64,000 bases of DNA. It comes from Dactylonectria macrodidyma (Eukaryota; Ascomycota; Sordariomycetes; Hypocreales; Nectriaceae). The notes below the pieces were generated by a model. That model made no database searches and was not told the origin of the DNA. It worked only from the letters and a program-made list of their open reading frames with translations. Position 1 is the stretch's first letter. Each line of letters starts with the position of its first letter. The position numbers were made by a program, and so were the translations under genes. Of this stretch, positions 33,244 to 42,634 are shown piece by piece. The stretch is taken from NCBI GenBank assembly GCA_020744425.1, contig JAGMUV010000012.1, forward strand, positions 1,240,001-1,304,000, given 5' to 3'.

Positions 33244-34268
33244 CTACTTCCTTTTTGGGCCCTGGAGAACGAATTCCTTCCTGCCCTGGTTGAAGTAGGC
33301 AATGGAGTATCTCGAAGGCGACTTGCCGACGTCCTTGGCACGGACTCTGTGGAAGTTTGACTTAAGACGGTCGTCGGACCAGGCCACTGTTTGGCACGTG
33401 TCAGTTGCATCCATGCTTAGGTCTAACGACTTACTCAGCATATCGCCAATGTTGACCACGATAGGTCCAGTGTTTGCTGGCAGTGGAGTGAAAGTGTCAC
33501 CCATGCCAAAGCTTGTATACGACTCCCGGCCTGGGCAAATTTCCAAGCCATCCTCTCCGTCACGCTGGAAAAGAAGTGTCAGGCATCCAATGTCGGTGTG
33601 GCTACCGGCTCTCCATGTCCCAACGGCGTTCTCTGAGGCGGGGTAGTGAATGAGGCGAAGCTGGGTCATGCAGTCTCCCTTGGTCGGGTCGTTGGCCTTT
33701 ACAAAGAAGTCTTCTTCAAGCCCAAGCGCGATACCAAAGCAAGTAACTAGGAGATCTTTCAGTCAGTTTCGCCAAGGATTATCATGGTAAAGGGCGCCTT
33801 TTCACTTGGTTTGTACTCACGGACTTGGTTTGAGATGGCCGCACACTTCAACATAAAGGCCTCGGTCGTTTCCCGAAACCTCGGAACATCATCATCACTC
33901 GGCCAGGCCGAGTTACGCATCAGCCATAGAGACTCTTTTTGGTCGTATATCCCCGTACTTGGCCGGAGCTGCGCCTTGTATTCCCAGCCGTTGTTGCTAC
34001 TCTTGTCATGGGGAGTCTTTCCTTTGATTTCAGGAGGGAGCTCGAAGAAATTCTTTGAAATGGAGAACTGTGCCTCAATCTCATCGACAGAAATTCCGTG
34101 GTCTACCAGAGTAAAAAAACCGACATGCTCGGCGGCATCGACGAGCTGCTGGGTAATCTCCTCCCTGCGACCCTCAAAATCTAGAACATGATTAGCGCCC
34201 GCTGGCTGGCACAATGTGTTTCGCTTCCTACCTCGGAGAGAGATCACTGGAACAAGTCTTTCAGCCAT
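33244..34268 (-). CDS. 2-oxoglutarate/Fe(II)-dependent dioxygenase (isopenicillin N synthase-like)
   Basis: Non-haem iron oxygenase using 2-oxoglutarate and O2. Four exons (34268-34232, 34180-33821, 33746-33435, 33386-33244) give 283 residues. The N-terminal DIOX_N domain reads VPVISLRDFEGRREEITQQL and VGFFTLVDHGI; the catalytic domain has LRLIHYPA, the iron ligands His182 and Asp184 (GSHTDIGCLTLLFQ) and His249 (LKSNFHRVRA), and the 2-oxoglutarate-binding Arg262-x-Ser264 (SRYSIAYFNQ). All three introns have GT-AG ends and are 49-74 bp. The protein is slightly short for the family (about 320-350). It is divergent from the MFS gene, 585 bp apart, suggesting shared control. The substrate is unknown. 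Confidence 0.9.
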
Positions 34269-34853
34269 GTTGATATCGGCGAGACTAACTTTGTTGATCT
34301 CTTGTTGGTGGAGATGTGTGTGTGGACAGTTATCAAAACACTCGTTGCGCTCATCAGGTTACGCCAGGAAAGCTTTTCTATTTAGTATAGCTCGCAAGCT
34401 ACTTGACCAGGGTGGAATGAGGTCGGGAATGCACCCATAGTACGGAATAGCCGAGGAGCCGCTAGTTGGTTCCTTTCGGGATTGTCGCTCGCCTTGAACA
34501 CCCCGTCCACCACGGGGATACAAGTGCCACCTCGGATATCCCACAGCCGGGTGGCAGATCAACTCGCACCCCTTATCACCGTGCTATCTCTCTATCTCGG
34601 CAATGTACCTCCGGATGATTTTAGTTCTATCTCAGCGCCCGCGTCCCATTGTAACCTTAGCCTCGCAACCCCGCAATCCTCGATAAGCCGTTCAGTTCAG
34701 TTGCCACGCATTACAGTTGTGCAGTTGTCAAGTTGGGATGACAAACAATTCGTATAGATATCATCGGTAGGCCTATGCACGTTGAAACATGAAGCAGGCG
34801 ACCACATCAACGGCATTCGACCAAGTCAACTGAGAACAATACTGCTGACCATC
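34269..34853. promoter_or_regulatory. shared upstream region of the divergent dioxygenase and MFS genes
   Basis: 585 bp separate the two start codons. No obvious coding frame is supported. A CTCGG-type or CGG-type half-site is not clearly repeated, so no regulator site is called. The arrangement alone suggests bidirectional control. Confidence 0.4.
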
Positions 34854-36921
34854 ATGTCAATCAAGTCAAAGAACCCGAGTGAGCCCCGTGCGGACTATGA
34901 CAAAGCAAGTTTCTGTACCTCACACCTCACCTTTACTGCTTTTGCTGACTGTTATTCTGACAGGGCGAAACGGTCGTGTATACCGACGCAGCCGGCGCAG
35001 TCGGGCGCAAACATGGAGCGCTTGACCTGCTTGCAAGCCATCCCATCACATTTGATCCCAATTCTACGGAAGCCAAACGCGTACTACGAAAGATTGATAT
35101 GAGGATCATGCCAATGATATTCACCATCTACCTGCTGCAGTTGATGGTAGCCTCTCTACGACGGCATCTTGTGAAGCTGGGCTGATTTTATTATACAGGA
35201 CAAGAACAGTCTTTCGTTTGCGGCCATTATGGGTATCAAGACCGACACCGGTCTTACCCCTTCTCAGTACTCCTGGTTAGGCTCTATCGTATAGTACGTC
35301 GGAGAGACCCAACGACGAAGCCTTGTTTGTGGAGGAACATGACTGACAGTAGAGTCAGCTTCGGATATCTAGGTGGTGAAATCCCTGCAACTTATCTGAT
35401 GCAGCGCGTTCCATTGGCAAAGTAAGACATCACAATTATCTTCTATGTACATGCAAGCCAGGGCCATACCAGAGGCATCAAGCCGCATATACCTGATAAT
35501 ATGGAAAACGCTCAATGCTGACCTGATACTCTATCAGATACATGGCTGTCATGTCCATGATTTGGGGCATTGTGGTAGCGATGCATGCGGTTTACCACAA
35601 CTTCGGTAGCCTTGCTGCCGTCCGCTTCCTACTCGGCTTCGTTGAAGTGTGTGTTGCGCCCGCTTCAATCTACATTACTGGTTCCTGGTACACCAAGGAG
35701 GAACAAGTCACTCGTGTCAGCCTTTGGTACACAACTTCTGGCTGGGCGGCTGTCTTTGGTGGCTTTTTCTCGTGGTGCCTCAATCAAGCGTCCTGGTTCA
35801 GATGGCAGGGCCTCTTCGTGCTTTACGGAGGGCTCACCTTCTTCGCTGGCGTGGTCTGTTTCTTTTGGCTGGCCGTCACGCCGACAGAAGCTTCTTGGCT
35901 TACAGAAGAAGAGAAGGTCATTGCTCTCGAGCGCGTGCGAGGGAACAAGACGGGCACTGAAGTGGACAAGTTTAACCCGTCACAGTTAAAAGAGGCTTTC
36001 AGGGATGTCAGATTTTATATGATTTTCTTGCTGTTGGTGTCGACTGGCCTCCCCAACGGTGGACTGACGGCGTTCGGTATGTGGCACTTCTGCTACCCCC
36101 ATTCCCACGGCATCTCTTCTACGTACAAGCCTTTACTGATGTACTTGGAAATGCAGGGCCGACTATTATCTCAGGCTTTGGGTTCAACACTGACCAGTCT
36201 GCACTGCTAAACATGGGTTCTGGGGCTTCACAAGTCGCGGGTACATTCGTTGCACTCTTCATCGCCAAGAACACGAATCGGACACTCGCTGGCCTATGGA
36301 CCCTTCTGCTTGCATGCATCGGCACAGCCATAATGCTGGGTATCCCTGAGTCAAACTATAGCGCTCGTTATGGAGGATTGGTCCTAACTTACCAGTGTTT
36401 GTTGCCCTCCGATTGTTGGTGGTTGGTTCGTCGCTAAATACTTGCAGTCCCGATTTGTATCCTCTTTGTCATAACATACATGACCGCCGGGGTCGCTGGC
36501 TCAACCAAGAAATTCGCTTTCGGTGCCGCTTATCAGTTCGGATACGCCGTTGGAAATATCATCGGGCCACAGACATACCGGGCCAACGATGCCCCCAACT
36601 ACTATGTAAGTTGGATAGCTTCCACATCCACTGAGATCAAACATTGACTGTTATTGTCTGGAAGACTGCAAAGTACACTATGCTCGCGTTCTTAATATTC
36701 ACTGCTGTGCTGATTGGGTGCATGGGTCTTCTACATAAGACTTGGAATAACAACAGAGACAAAAAGGACGCCACGGATCCTGAGGGTTTGTACACCGCTT
36801 GTGCTGACTGTTGGAAGATGTCGCTAACACCATGGCTGCAGACCCACAAGCACATGTTGAAAATGAGGAATTTCTTGATATTACCGACTTCCAGATTAGG
36901 TCTTTTAGGTATCCTTTGTAG
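34854..36921 (+). CDS. MFS transporter, anion:cation symporter (allantoate permease/Dal5-like) family
   Basis: Plasma-membrane importer of organic anions by family. Nine exons (34854-34904, 34964-35146, 35199-35293, 35359-35421, 35538-36076, 36157-36396, 36448-36605, 36665-36785, 36842-36921) join to 509 residues with no stop. Family landmarks are RKIDMRIMPMIFTIYLLQLM, DKNSLSFAAIMGIKTDTGLT, QYSWLGSIVYFGYLGGEIPA, AVRFLLGFVEVCVAPASIYI and WYTKEEQVTRVSLWYTTSGW in the first half, a loop with LTEEEKVIALERVRGN, and GPTIISGFGFNTDQSALLNM, FGAAYQFGYAVGNIIGPQTY and a C-terminal DITDFQIRSFRYPL in the second. The first intron (34905-34963) needs a GC donor (AAA|GCAAGT) to keep the frame. It faces the dioxygenase gene and converges on the esterase gene. 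Confidence 0.9.
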
Positions 36922-37496
36922 GAGCTTCAGATATGGAGGCTTCTGCTCGGGAGAGTCATTGCACTACTTTGGTAAGGCCTTATGTAGGGGCCGCAATAGA
37001 GGTAGGTTGAAGCATGCTGAAGCAATTACCAAGTTGTTAAGTCAAGAAACTATAAGAGGCAAATCTACTATTCCGTCTAGACTCCTATTCGCCAGTGCAG
37101 ACTTATAGTGTTCATGTGATTTGTCCTAGTTGAAAAGGAGACTGGAACCACAGATGGCGATCACGTCATCAAAACTCGCGAGCTCGCAACAACATTAGGA
37201 AGATGACAGGCTCTCGTAGCTAGCTAACACCCTGGGAGCATATTAGACCAGTAGGTAAGAAAAGTGAAACAGTTAACAGGCGGGAAAAGACTGAACCCCA
37301 AAAATGTGTGTCGTATCCGGGCTTGCAGTATTTGCCTTTTTAAGACAGCACGCTTCTCAATCTTCTTCCATTTTTCATCATCATTTTCATTCATTCGGGT
37401 CTAGCTAGCCCGACTTCTGTCTCTTCGTCAAGACTTTATTCAGGGCCCCTCCGCGAGTACATTCGTCATCTAACCCATTCGTGAAGTGCTCGTACT
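36922..37496. other. intergenic between convergent genes
   Basis: 575 bp between the stop codons of the MFS and esterase genes. A C/T-rich stretch (37366-37400, TTTTCATCATCATTTTCATT) is the only feature. Nothing else is recognised. Confidence 0.5.
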
Positions 37497-38899
37497 CTAC
37501 AGTTTGACTGTAAGCCTCGTTTCCAGACAATGATTCATAAACTCAATAATCTTGTCGGTTTGGGCTGTATCTTCAGTCCCGATAGATAAGATGTTGCTAA
37601 GTCTTATTAGTACTACATCTAACACAAAACCTATCTCTCAACTCACCTCAGATGGTTATGCTTCTTGAGCACATGAAAAGCCGGCAATGTGCCAAATGGC
37701 TTGCTTCGGCTTCGGTACGCGTTGAAGAACAACATGGTTGCATCGCTCGTTTCAGGCCTGTTCCAGAAGTCTTGCTTTTAGTAGGCCGACACCTTTTTCT
37801 CGCAGGACCCGTACACTCACACTTCATACTCCACTGAGCCTAGGTAAAGAGGTAGCTTCCTAGAGTCTCTGCCCGCCATCCTGTTAGGGTCAACTTGACA
37901 TTTCTACACCGATGATATGACGTACAATACGGGGGAGTCGTCCGGTAAGCGCTGGAATAATCCAAGTGCTGACGTGGGCTGCTTCCGCGTCAGAAGGGCT
38001 GGCTGGGATAAAAAGCAGGATATACATACACCCCAGACTTCTTCTTTGTCGGAGCCCCAGTAGCTTTGAAGGACTTTCTGACGCATTGGTTTCTTGCTGT
38101 CAAACCAGAAAGGAACGTCCCACAAAACCACGCCTGCTACTGGAGGCCAAAGAGGGTTTTTCCGAGGACGTTGGTCGTCACCTGCAGCACATGAACTGTC
38201 AACAAAGCGCCATGAGGAACGAACCGCGGAAAAGCTTCCTACCTGCTGCAAAGAGGTTCATGCAGATATGCGCGCCGCCCGAGGAGTGGCCGAACAGGAT
38301 AACTTTCTGCACGGATCCATTGCCGTATTTTTCCTTGGAGATGTTGTGATAGATCCACTCACGGATCAACTGTATGTCATCGGCACCACCAGGATATTTT
38401 GCTTTTGGTACCAGTTGGTGGTTTGCTAAGATGACGACAATCCCGCGCTGAGCGAAGCAGTATCCTATGTTGCCATAACACTGGAAGTTCCATCAGCCAT
38501 ACTCTGTCCCTCTAGTTCCCTCAATGCTGGCATACATACCTTGTCACTCCAAACCTTGTCGCCGGAGTAAAAGCCTCCTCCATGGATGAATAGCAGTACA
38601 GGCTTATGGGCGGCCTTGTTTTGGGGGACGTAAACATCAAGGATGTTTCTTTCTCCAGGGCCGTATCTCTCGTCGCTAATAATCTGGACGTCTTTGGCGG
38701 GTTCTGGGTAAAGCGGCTCATACCTCTTCCGCCATTTCTGATTGATAGCATTCGTGCTCAGCAAAATGTTCAGAGTAGCATGTTGTAGGGGTCTTGGGCT
38801 TACCACATCGTCGCCAGCGTCGAATTTGATAGTCTCATTGGCAATTTGGGCAAATATCGCTTCCATGGTGGCAGTGTATGATCCGTTTCGAGCGTTCAA
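37497..38899 (-). CDS. alpha/beta-hydrolase (carboxylesterase / arylformamidase-like)
   Basis: Eight exons join without stops: 38899 or 38866-38804, 38737-38540, 38480-38243, 38181-38026, 37968-37926, 37880-37823, 37774-37647, 37596-37497. The product is 338 residues from the first ATG or 327 from the second. The oxyanion-hole motif HGGGFYSGDKVW and the nucleophile elbow GHSSGG are present, with ANHQLVPKAKYPGGADDIQL between them. Later exons give VVLWDVPFWFDSKKPMRQKV, LGLFQRLPDDSPVL, KLPLYLGSVEYE and LKKHNHLSNILSIG, whose last His is the likely catalytic one. No signal peptide is seen, so it is probably cytosolic. It is divergent from the dehydrogenase gene. The short exon at 37968-37926 and its neighbours were chosen by conserved family order. 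Confidence 0.85.
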
Positions 38900-39448
38900 A
38901 GATTGTTGGACAATGACTGAGAAGCTTCAATTGTGTGCCTGTTTGTGAACAGTAAGTTGATCACAATCGATCGTGCTGACCAGAAAGAATGCTACGTAGT
39001 GTTGCAAAAAGGTTGCCGAGCGCCAGAACCCCATAGCCGGCTCGGCTGTGCTAGGATCGGGTAATACCCTTATCGCCAGTGACAGCTCTGGCGAGGTACA
39101 TAGCCGAATATGCACGCTAGTGATGTGAGACAAATCCGAAGGCCGCCCTTATCGTAAGCACGGCAGGATTGTGTCCTATCCGTGGTCTACGCAACCTTGA
39201 GAGATGGCACAAATTCCGATATTGATACAGCGGCGTTGCGCGGTACCGACAAGCCTACTCGGCAAACACTCCGGCATCCCGAGCGGCCGAGTTTGACAGT
39301 TTTCATAAGTAGACAGGATCCAAAAAACTGCCTTCGACGGGAATGTACACTTTCATCTTGATAGAAAGCAGGATGACACACGGCTTGGCGACACTATTCA
39401 CGAGGTGATGATACCCACTGCCTCTCTCAATTTTCAGCATTGAACTGA
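38900..39448. promoter_or_regulatory. region between the divergent esterase and dehydrogenase genes
   Basis: About 550 bp, likely holding both promoters and perhaps a missing first exon of the dehydrogenase gene. No motif is assigned. Confidence 0.4.
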
Positions 39449-41083
39449 CCAAGTCGTAGGCCTCAAGTCCGACAGCACGCATCAAGGAAGAGTTGCTGGA
39501 TCATTATCGACAAAACTGTATATGACATAACCGAGTTCGTAGATTCACATCCCGGCGGATCCAAGCTCCTTCTGAACTACGGCGGCCGCGACGCTACTGA
39601 GCCGTTTGAACAGCTACACTCGGCGGGTACGCTCGAGAAGTATCTCACACCACAGCAAGTCGAACTTATCCGTCCAATGATACATGAACTTACGCGGCAT
39701 GATAGTCAAATGTTGGGCTCTGTTGAGGCCACCGAGCCTAGCACCAAGGCTGAAGCGCAGGTCGCGCAACCGAGGAAGGTCAGACTATCCTCCGTCCTCA
39801 GCATCCAAGACTTCGAGATAGCCGCCTCCAAGATCCTGCCGCCCAGATCATTTGCATGTAGGGACTATTTATCGCAAAGTGGTCGTGAAGATGCTGATAT
39901 CCTGCAGTTTTCAAAAGTGGCGCTGAGGATGAGTATGGATACAATTGGAATCTGGACAGCTGGAAGACGGTGCGACTCAGGCCACGTATATTGCGCCCCA
40001 TTTCCGTAGTCGACACCAGCTGTTCCTTACTTGGCACACGGTGGTCTGCACCGTTTTTCATCTGTCCGGCAGGCGGTGGGAAGATAGCGAATCCAGCTGG
40101 GGAGGTGCTTTTGACCAAAGCTGCCGCCAAACACAATGTCCTGCACTGGGTTTGCAATAACGCCAGTTGCTCAAAAAGGGAGATTGCAGACGTGCGGGCT
40201 CAGAACCAGACACTATACTGGCAAATCTATGCAAAGTCTGATTTGCGTGAGTCGGAAAAGGAGGTCAGAGAAGCGATTGAACTGGGATACAAAGGTTTTG
40301 CCTTGACAGTCGATGCCGTCCGTGCTGGCATCAGGGAACGCGACTTGCGCGTCAAGTCAGACGAGCAACTCGCGGATGATACATCTGCCGAGGGTGAGAG
40401 CGAGAGCGAGAGCGAGAGCGATGAGGCCAATGACTTCGCAAATGGTCAAACTGTGAAGCGCCCGTACGTTGGAAGCCCATTCTTTCTCGCCATGGAGGCG
40501 TGCTGACAACTTGCAGGCCCGTCTGGACTGAATTTAGCTGGGATTCGGCCGTAGAATGGCTGCGGGGCCTAACAGATCTGCCCATTGCCATCAAAGGGAT
40601 CCAATGCTGGGAAGACGCGGCCCTGTGCATGCAGTACGAGGGTGTTCACCCATGGCTTTCCAACCACGGCGGCCGGCAACTAGATACGGCACCCTCAGCC
40701 ATTGACACCCTCGCTGATATCCAGAAGCACTGCCCTCATCTTTGCGTCAAGCGGGAGGTTATTATCGACGGCGGAGTCACCAGAGGCGCAGACATCGTTA
40801 AAGCGCTCGCTCTGGGCGCAAGGGGAGTTGGACTCGGACGGCCCTTCCTGTATGCCCTCGTCCTCGGTGAAGCTGGCGTCAGCAAAGCCTTGCGAATCCT
40901 CAAGTACGAGGTCGAGACGACCATGGCGTTGCTCGGAGCCACCTCCCTCCATCAGCTCAACCCATCTCAGGTGGGTGTCTTTACATGCCATTCCAAGAGG
41001 AGATGGTTCGCTGACAGTTCTTGCGCTAGGTTGACACGTCAGGCCTCGCCAAAGGTGTCATCTATCTAAAGGCCCGAATTTGA
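39449..41083 (+). CDS. cytochrome b5 / FMN-dependent 2-hydroxy-acid dehydrogenase (flavocytochrome b2-like)
   Basis: Oxidises L-lactate or a related 2-hydroxy acid, passing electrons from FMN to haem. Exons: about 39449-39857, 39908-40463, 40517-40970, 41030-41083. The N-terminal cytochrome b5 domain has SRKSCWIIIDKTVYDITEFV and DSHPGG. The FMN domain shows ILPPRSFAFFKSGAEDEYGY, RPRILRPISVVDTS, FICPAGGGKIANPAGEVLLT, LPIAIKGI (Lys), LSNHGGRQLD with the active His, IIDGGVTRGADIVKALALGA and VGLGRPFLYAL. An acidic, low-complexity insert (about 40390-40435, alternating Glu and Ser) sits in the loop after RIRERDL-like sequence, where this family is flexible. No ATG is found in frame before the cytochrome domain: the frame is open from 39449 after a TGA. 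The start may lie in an unrecognised upstream exon or be lost. Confidence 0.82.
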
Positions 41084-41181
41084 ACGTTGAAAGTGCCGCT
41101 TGTTCAAATGAATTGGTTCACAGGCGAGTTTTTCATAGAACAGCATCAAATGCATCCGAATCCTCTATCTCATACTTTATA
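41084..41181. other. short intergenic stretch
   Basis: About 100 bp between the dehydrogenase stop and the next transposon end; nothing recognised. Confidence 0.4.
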
Positions 41182-42634
41182 CCATGCAGTACCCGCCTGC
41201 CGTACGTACCCACCTACCGTACAGCAAAAATAAAATTCCCCCATACAAAATGCTCATCTTCAATTGCACGGTGCTCGGCCAAAATTGAAGCTATTGCCAT
41301 GAAACAATGTCTGTTTTATTAAGAGTTTCATGACATTTGATATTCTCACATTGCTTTTTTGATCACATAAGCGGTATGGGCGCATGGCACTAATGTAAAT
41401 TATCTCAAAATGCCTCCCTCATCACCCAGCCTTCCCGAAGCTTCGTCAAATTTTTATCTATGCCAGCCTTCCTTAATCACCTCGAAAATGCCTCAGACGT
41501 CTTATACAGAGAACGATGTTATTGAAGCCATACTGGATGTCACAGATAATGGCCTCTCGCAAACCAGGCCGCCCAGAAGCATGGCATACCTCCGACCACT
41601 CCCTCCGACCGATTAAGAGGCCTACCGTCAAAGTCTGAGGTCACCCAGCCTGCCCAGCTATTATCCAAGTCACAGGAGGCCAGATTAGTTACATGGATAC
41701 TGAGACAAGAGGCCTTAGGCTAGGCCCCTTCTCACAGTCAAGTTCGCGCCACCGTAGCTGCCCTCTTGAGACAACAAGGCCGGGAAAGGCCTATCGGTGT
41801 ACACTGGCTAGCCAGGTTCATGAAACGTCATCCAAAGATCAAGACAAAGGTAGGAAAACGTCAGGACGCTGCGAGATTCAATTCTTTTACTCTAATGGCC
41901 GTCAATTGGTACTTTGACATCCGGGAGAGTGAGTATGGCTGGATCAAGCCAGAAAACACTGTTAATGTTGACGAGGGCAGTATCATGGCTGGATGTAGTA
42001 AGTATTTATTGTTTTTGTCATAAAAGTTACTAATCCATTGCGAACCTAGGCTTGGATTCCTTGGTTATCGGCAGTAGCGATCCTAAGCGGAAGGCCTTCC
42101 TCAAAAGCTCTCCGTCCCGCGCTTGGACTAGCTTTATCGAAGCCGTGACTGCAGATGGCCGTCTTTTGAAACCAGGAATTAATTTCAAAGGAAAAGAGCT
42201 TCAGAAACAGTGGTTTGTCGATGAGTTCACGAAGATAGATGACTGGTATTATATCACTTCTGAGAAGGGCTGGACAGACAACCATATCGCTGTCGAGTGG
42301 CTCAAAGAGGTCTATCTGCCTCAAACACAACCAGAAGACGAGTCTGATGCGAGGCTTATCATATTAGATGGCCATGGAAGCCACGTATCTGTGCGTATCT
42401 AGCTGGCTTGAATCATGAACGTCGCTGATTCAAAATCCAGGATGAGTGGATGGCTACGTGCTTTTTGAACAACGTATATTGTTGTTACCTGCCGTCTCAT
42501 TGCTCTCATCGCCTACAGCCGCTAGATAATGGCATTTTCAACGCCTCCAAGGCTGCATATCGCAAAGAACTCCAAAAGTTGTCAAGCCTGACTGATTCTG
42601 CACCTGTGGATAAGGTCAACTTCATCAAGGCTTA
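41182..42634 (+). mobile_element. pogo/Fot-like DNA transposon, family II copy P4, 3' part missing
   Basis: The left end begins after TA (41180-41181) with CCATGCAGTACCCGCCTGCC and continues through CCCCCATACAAAATGC (41238 on) and CAATTGCAC, matching block by block the family II ends at 3182, 42635 and (inner part) 44805. The right part is cut at 42634, where the next family II element begins at a TA inside the coding region. Confidence 0.78.
41488..42634 (+). pseudogene. pogo/Fot-like transposase of copy P4, truncated and degenerate
   Basis: The start MPQTSYTENDVIEAILDVTD (41488) opens the HTH_psq domain, but a deletion and stop follow within 130 bp. The CENP-B-like part (KRHPKIKTKVGKRQDAARFN) resumes from about 41766, with NVDEGSIMAG (first Asp), then after an intron LDSLVIGSSDPKRKAFLKSS, IILDGHGSHV (second Asp) and, in the last exon, QPLDNGIFNASK (third Asp). 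The protein breaks off at VDKVNFIKAY, at the insertion point of P5. Confidence 0.8.

Noticed and set aside
32944..33360. 139-codon ORF between the DUF1275 and dioxygenase genes
   Set aside because: It overlaps the dioxygenase exon in antisense, has no family motif and no splice logic.
37904..38251. Esterase gene seemed to lack its C-terminal third
   Set aside because: Following the splice sites leftwards recovers four more exons with the conserved SVEYE and HNHLSNILS blocks, so the gene is complete to 37497.
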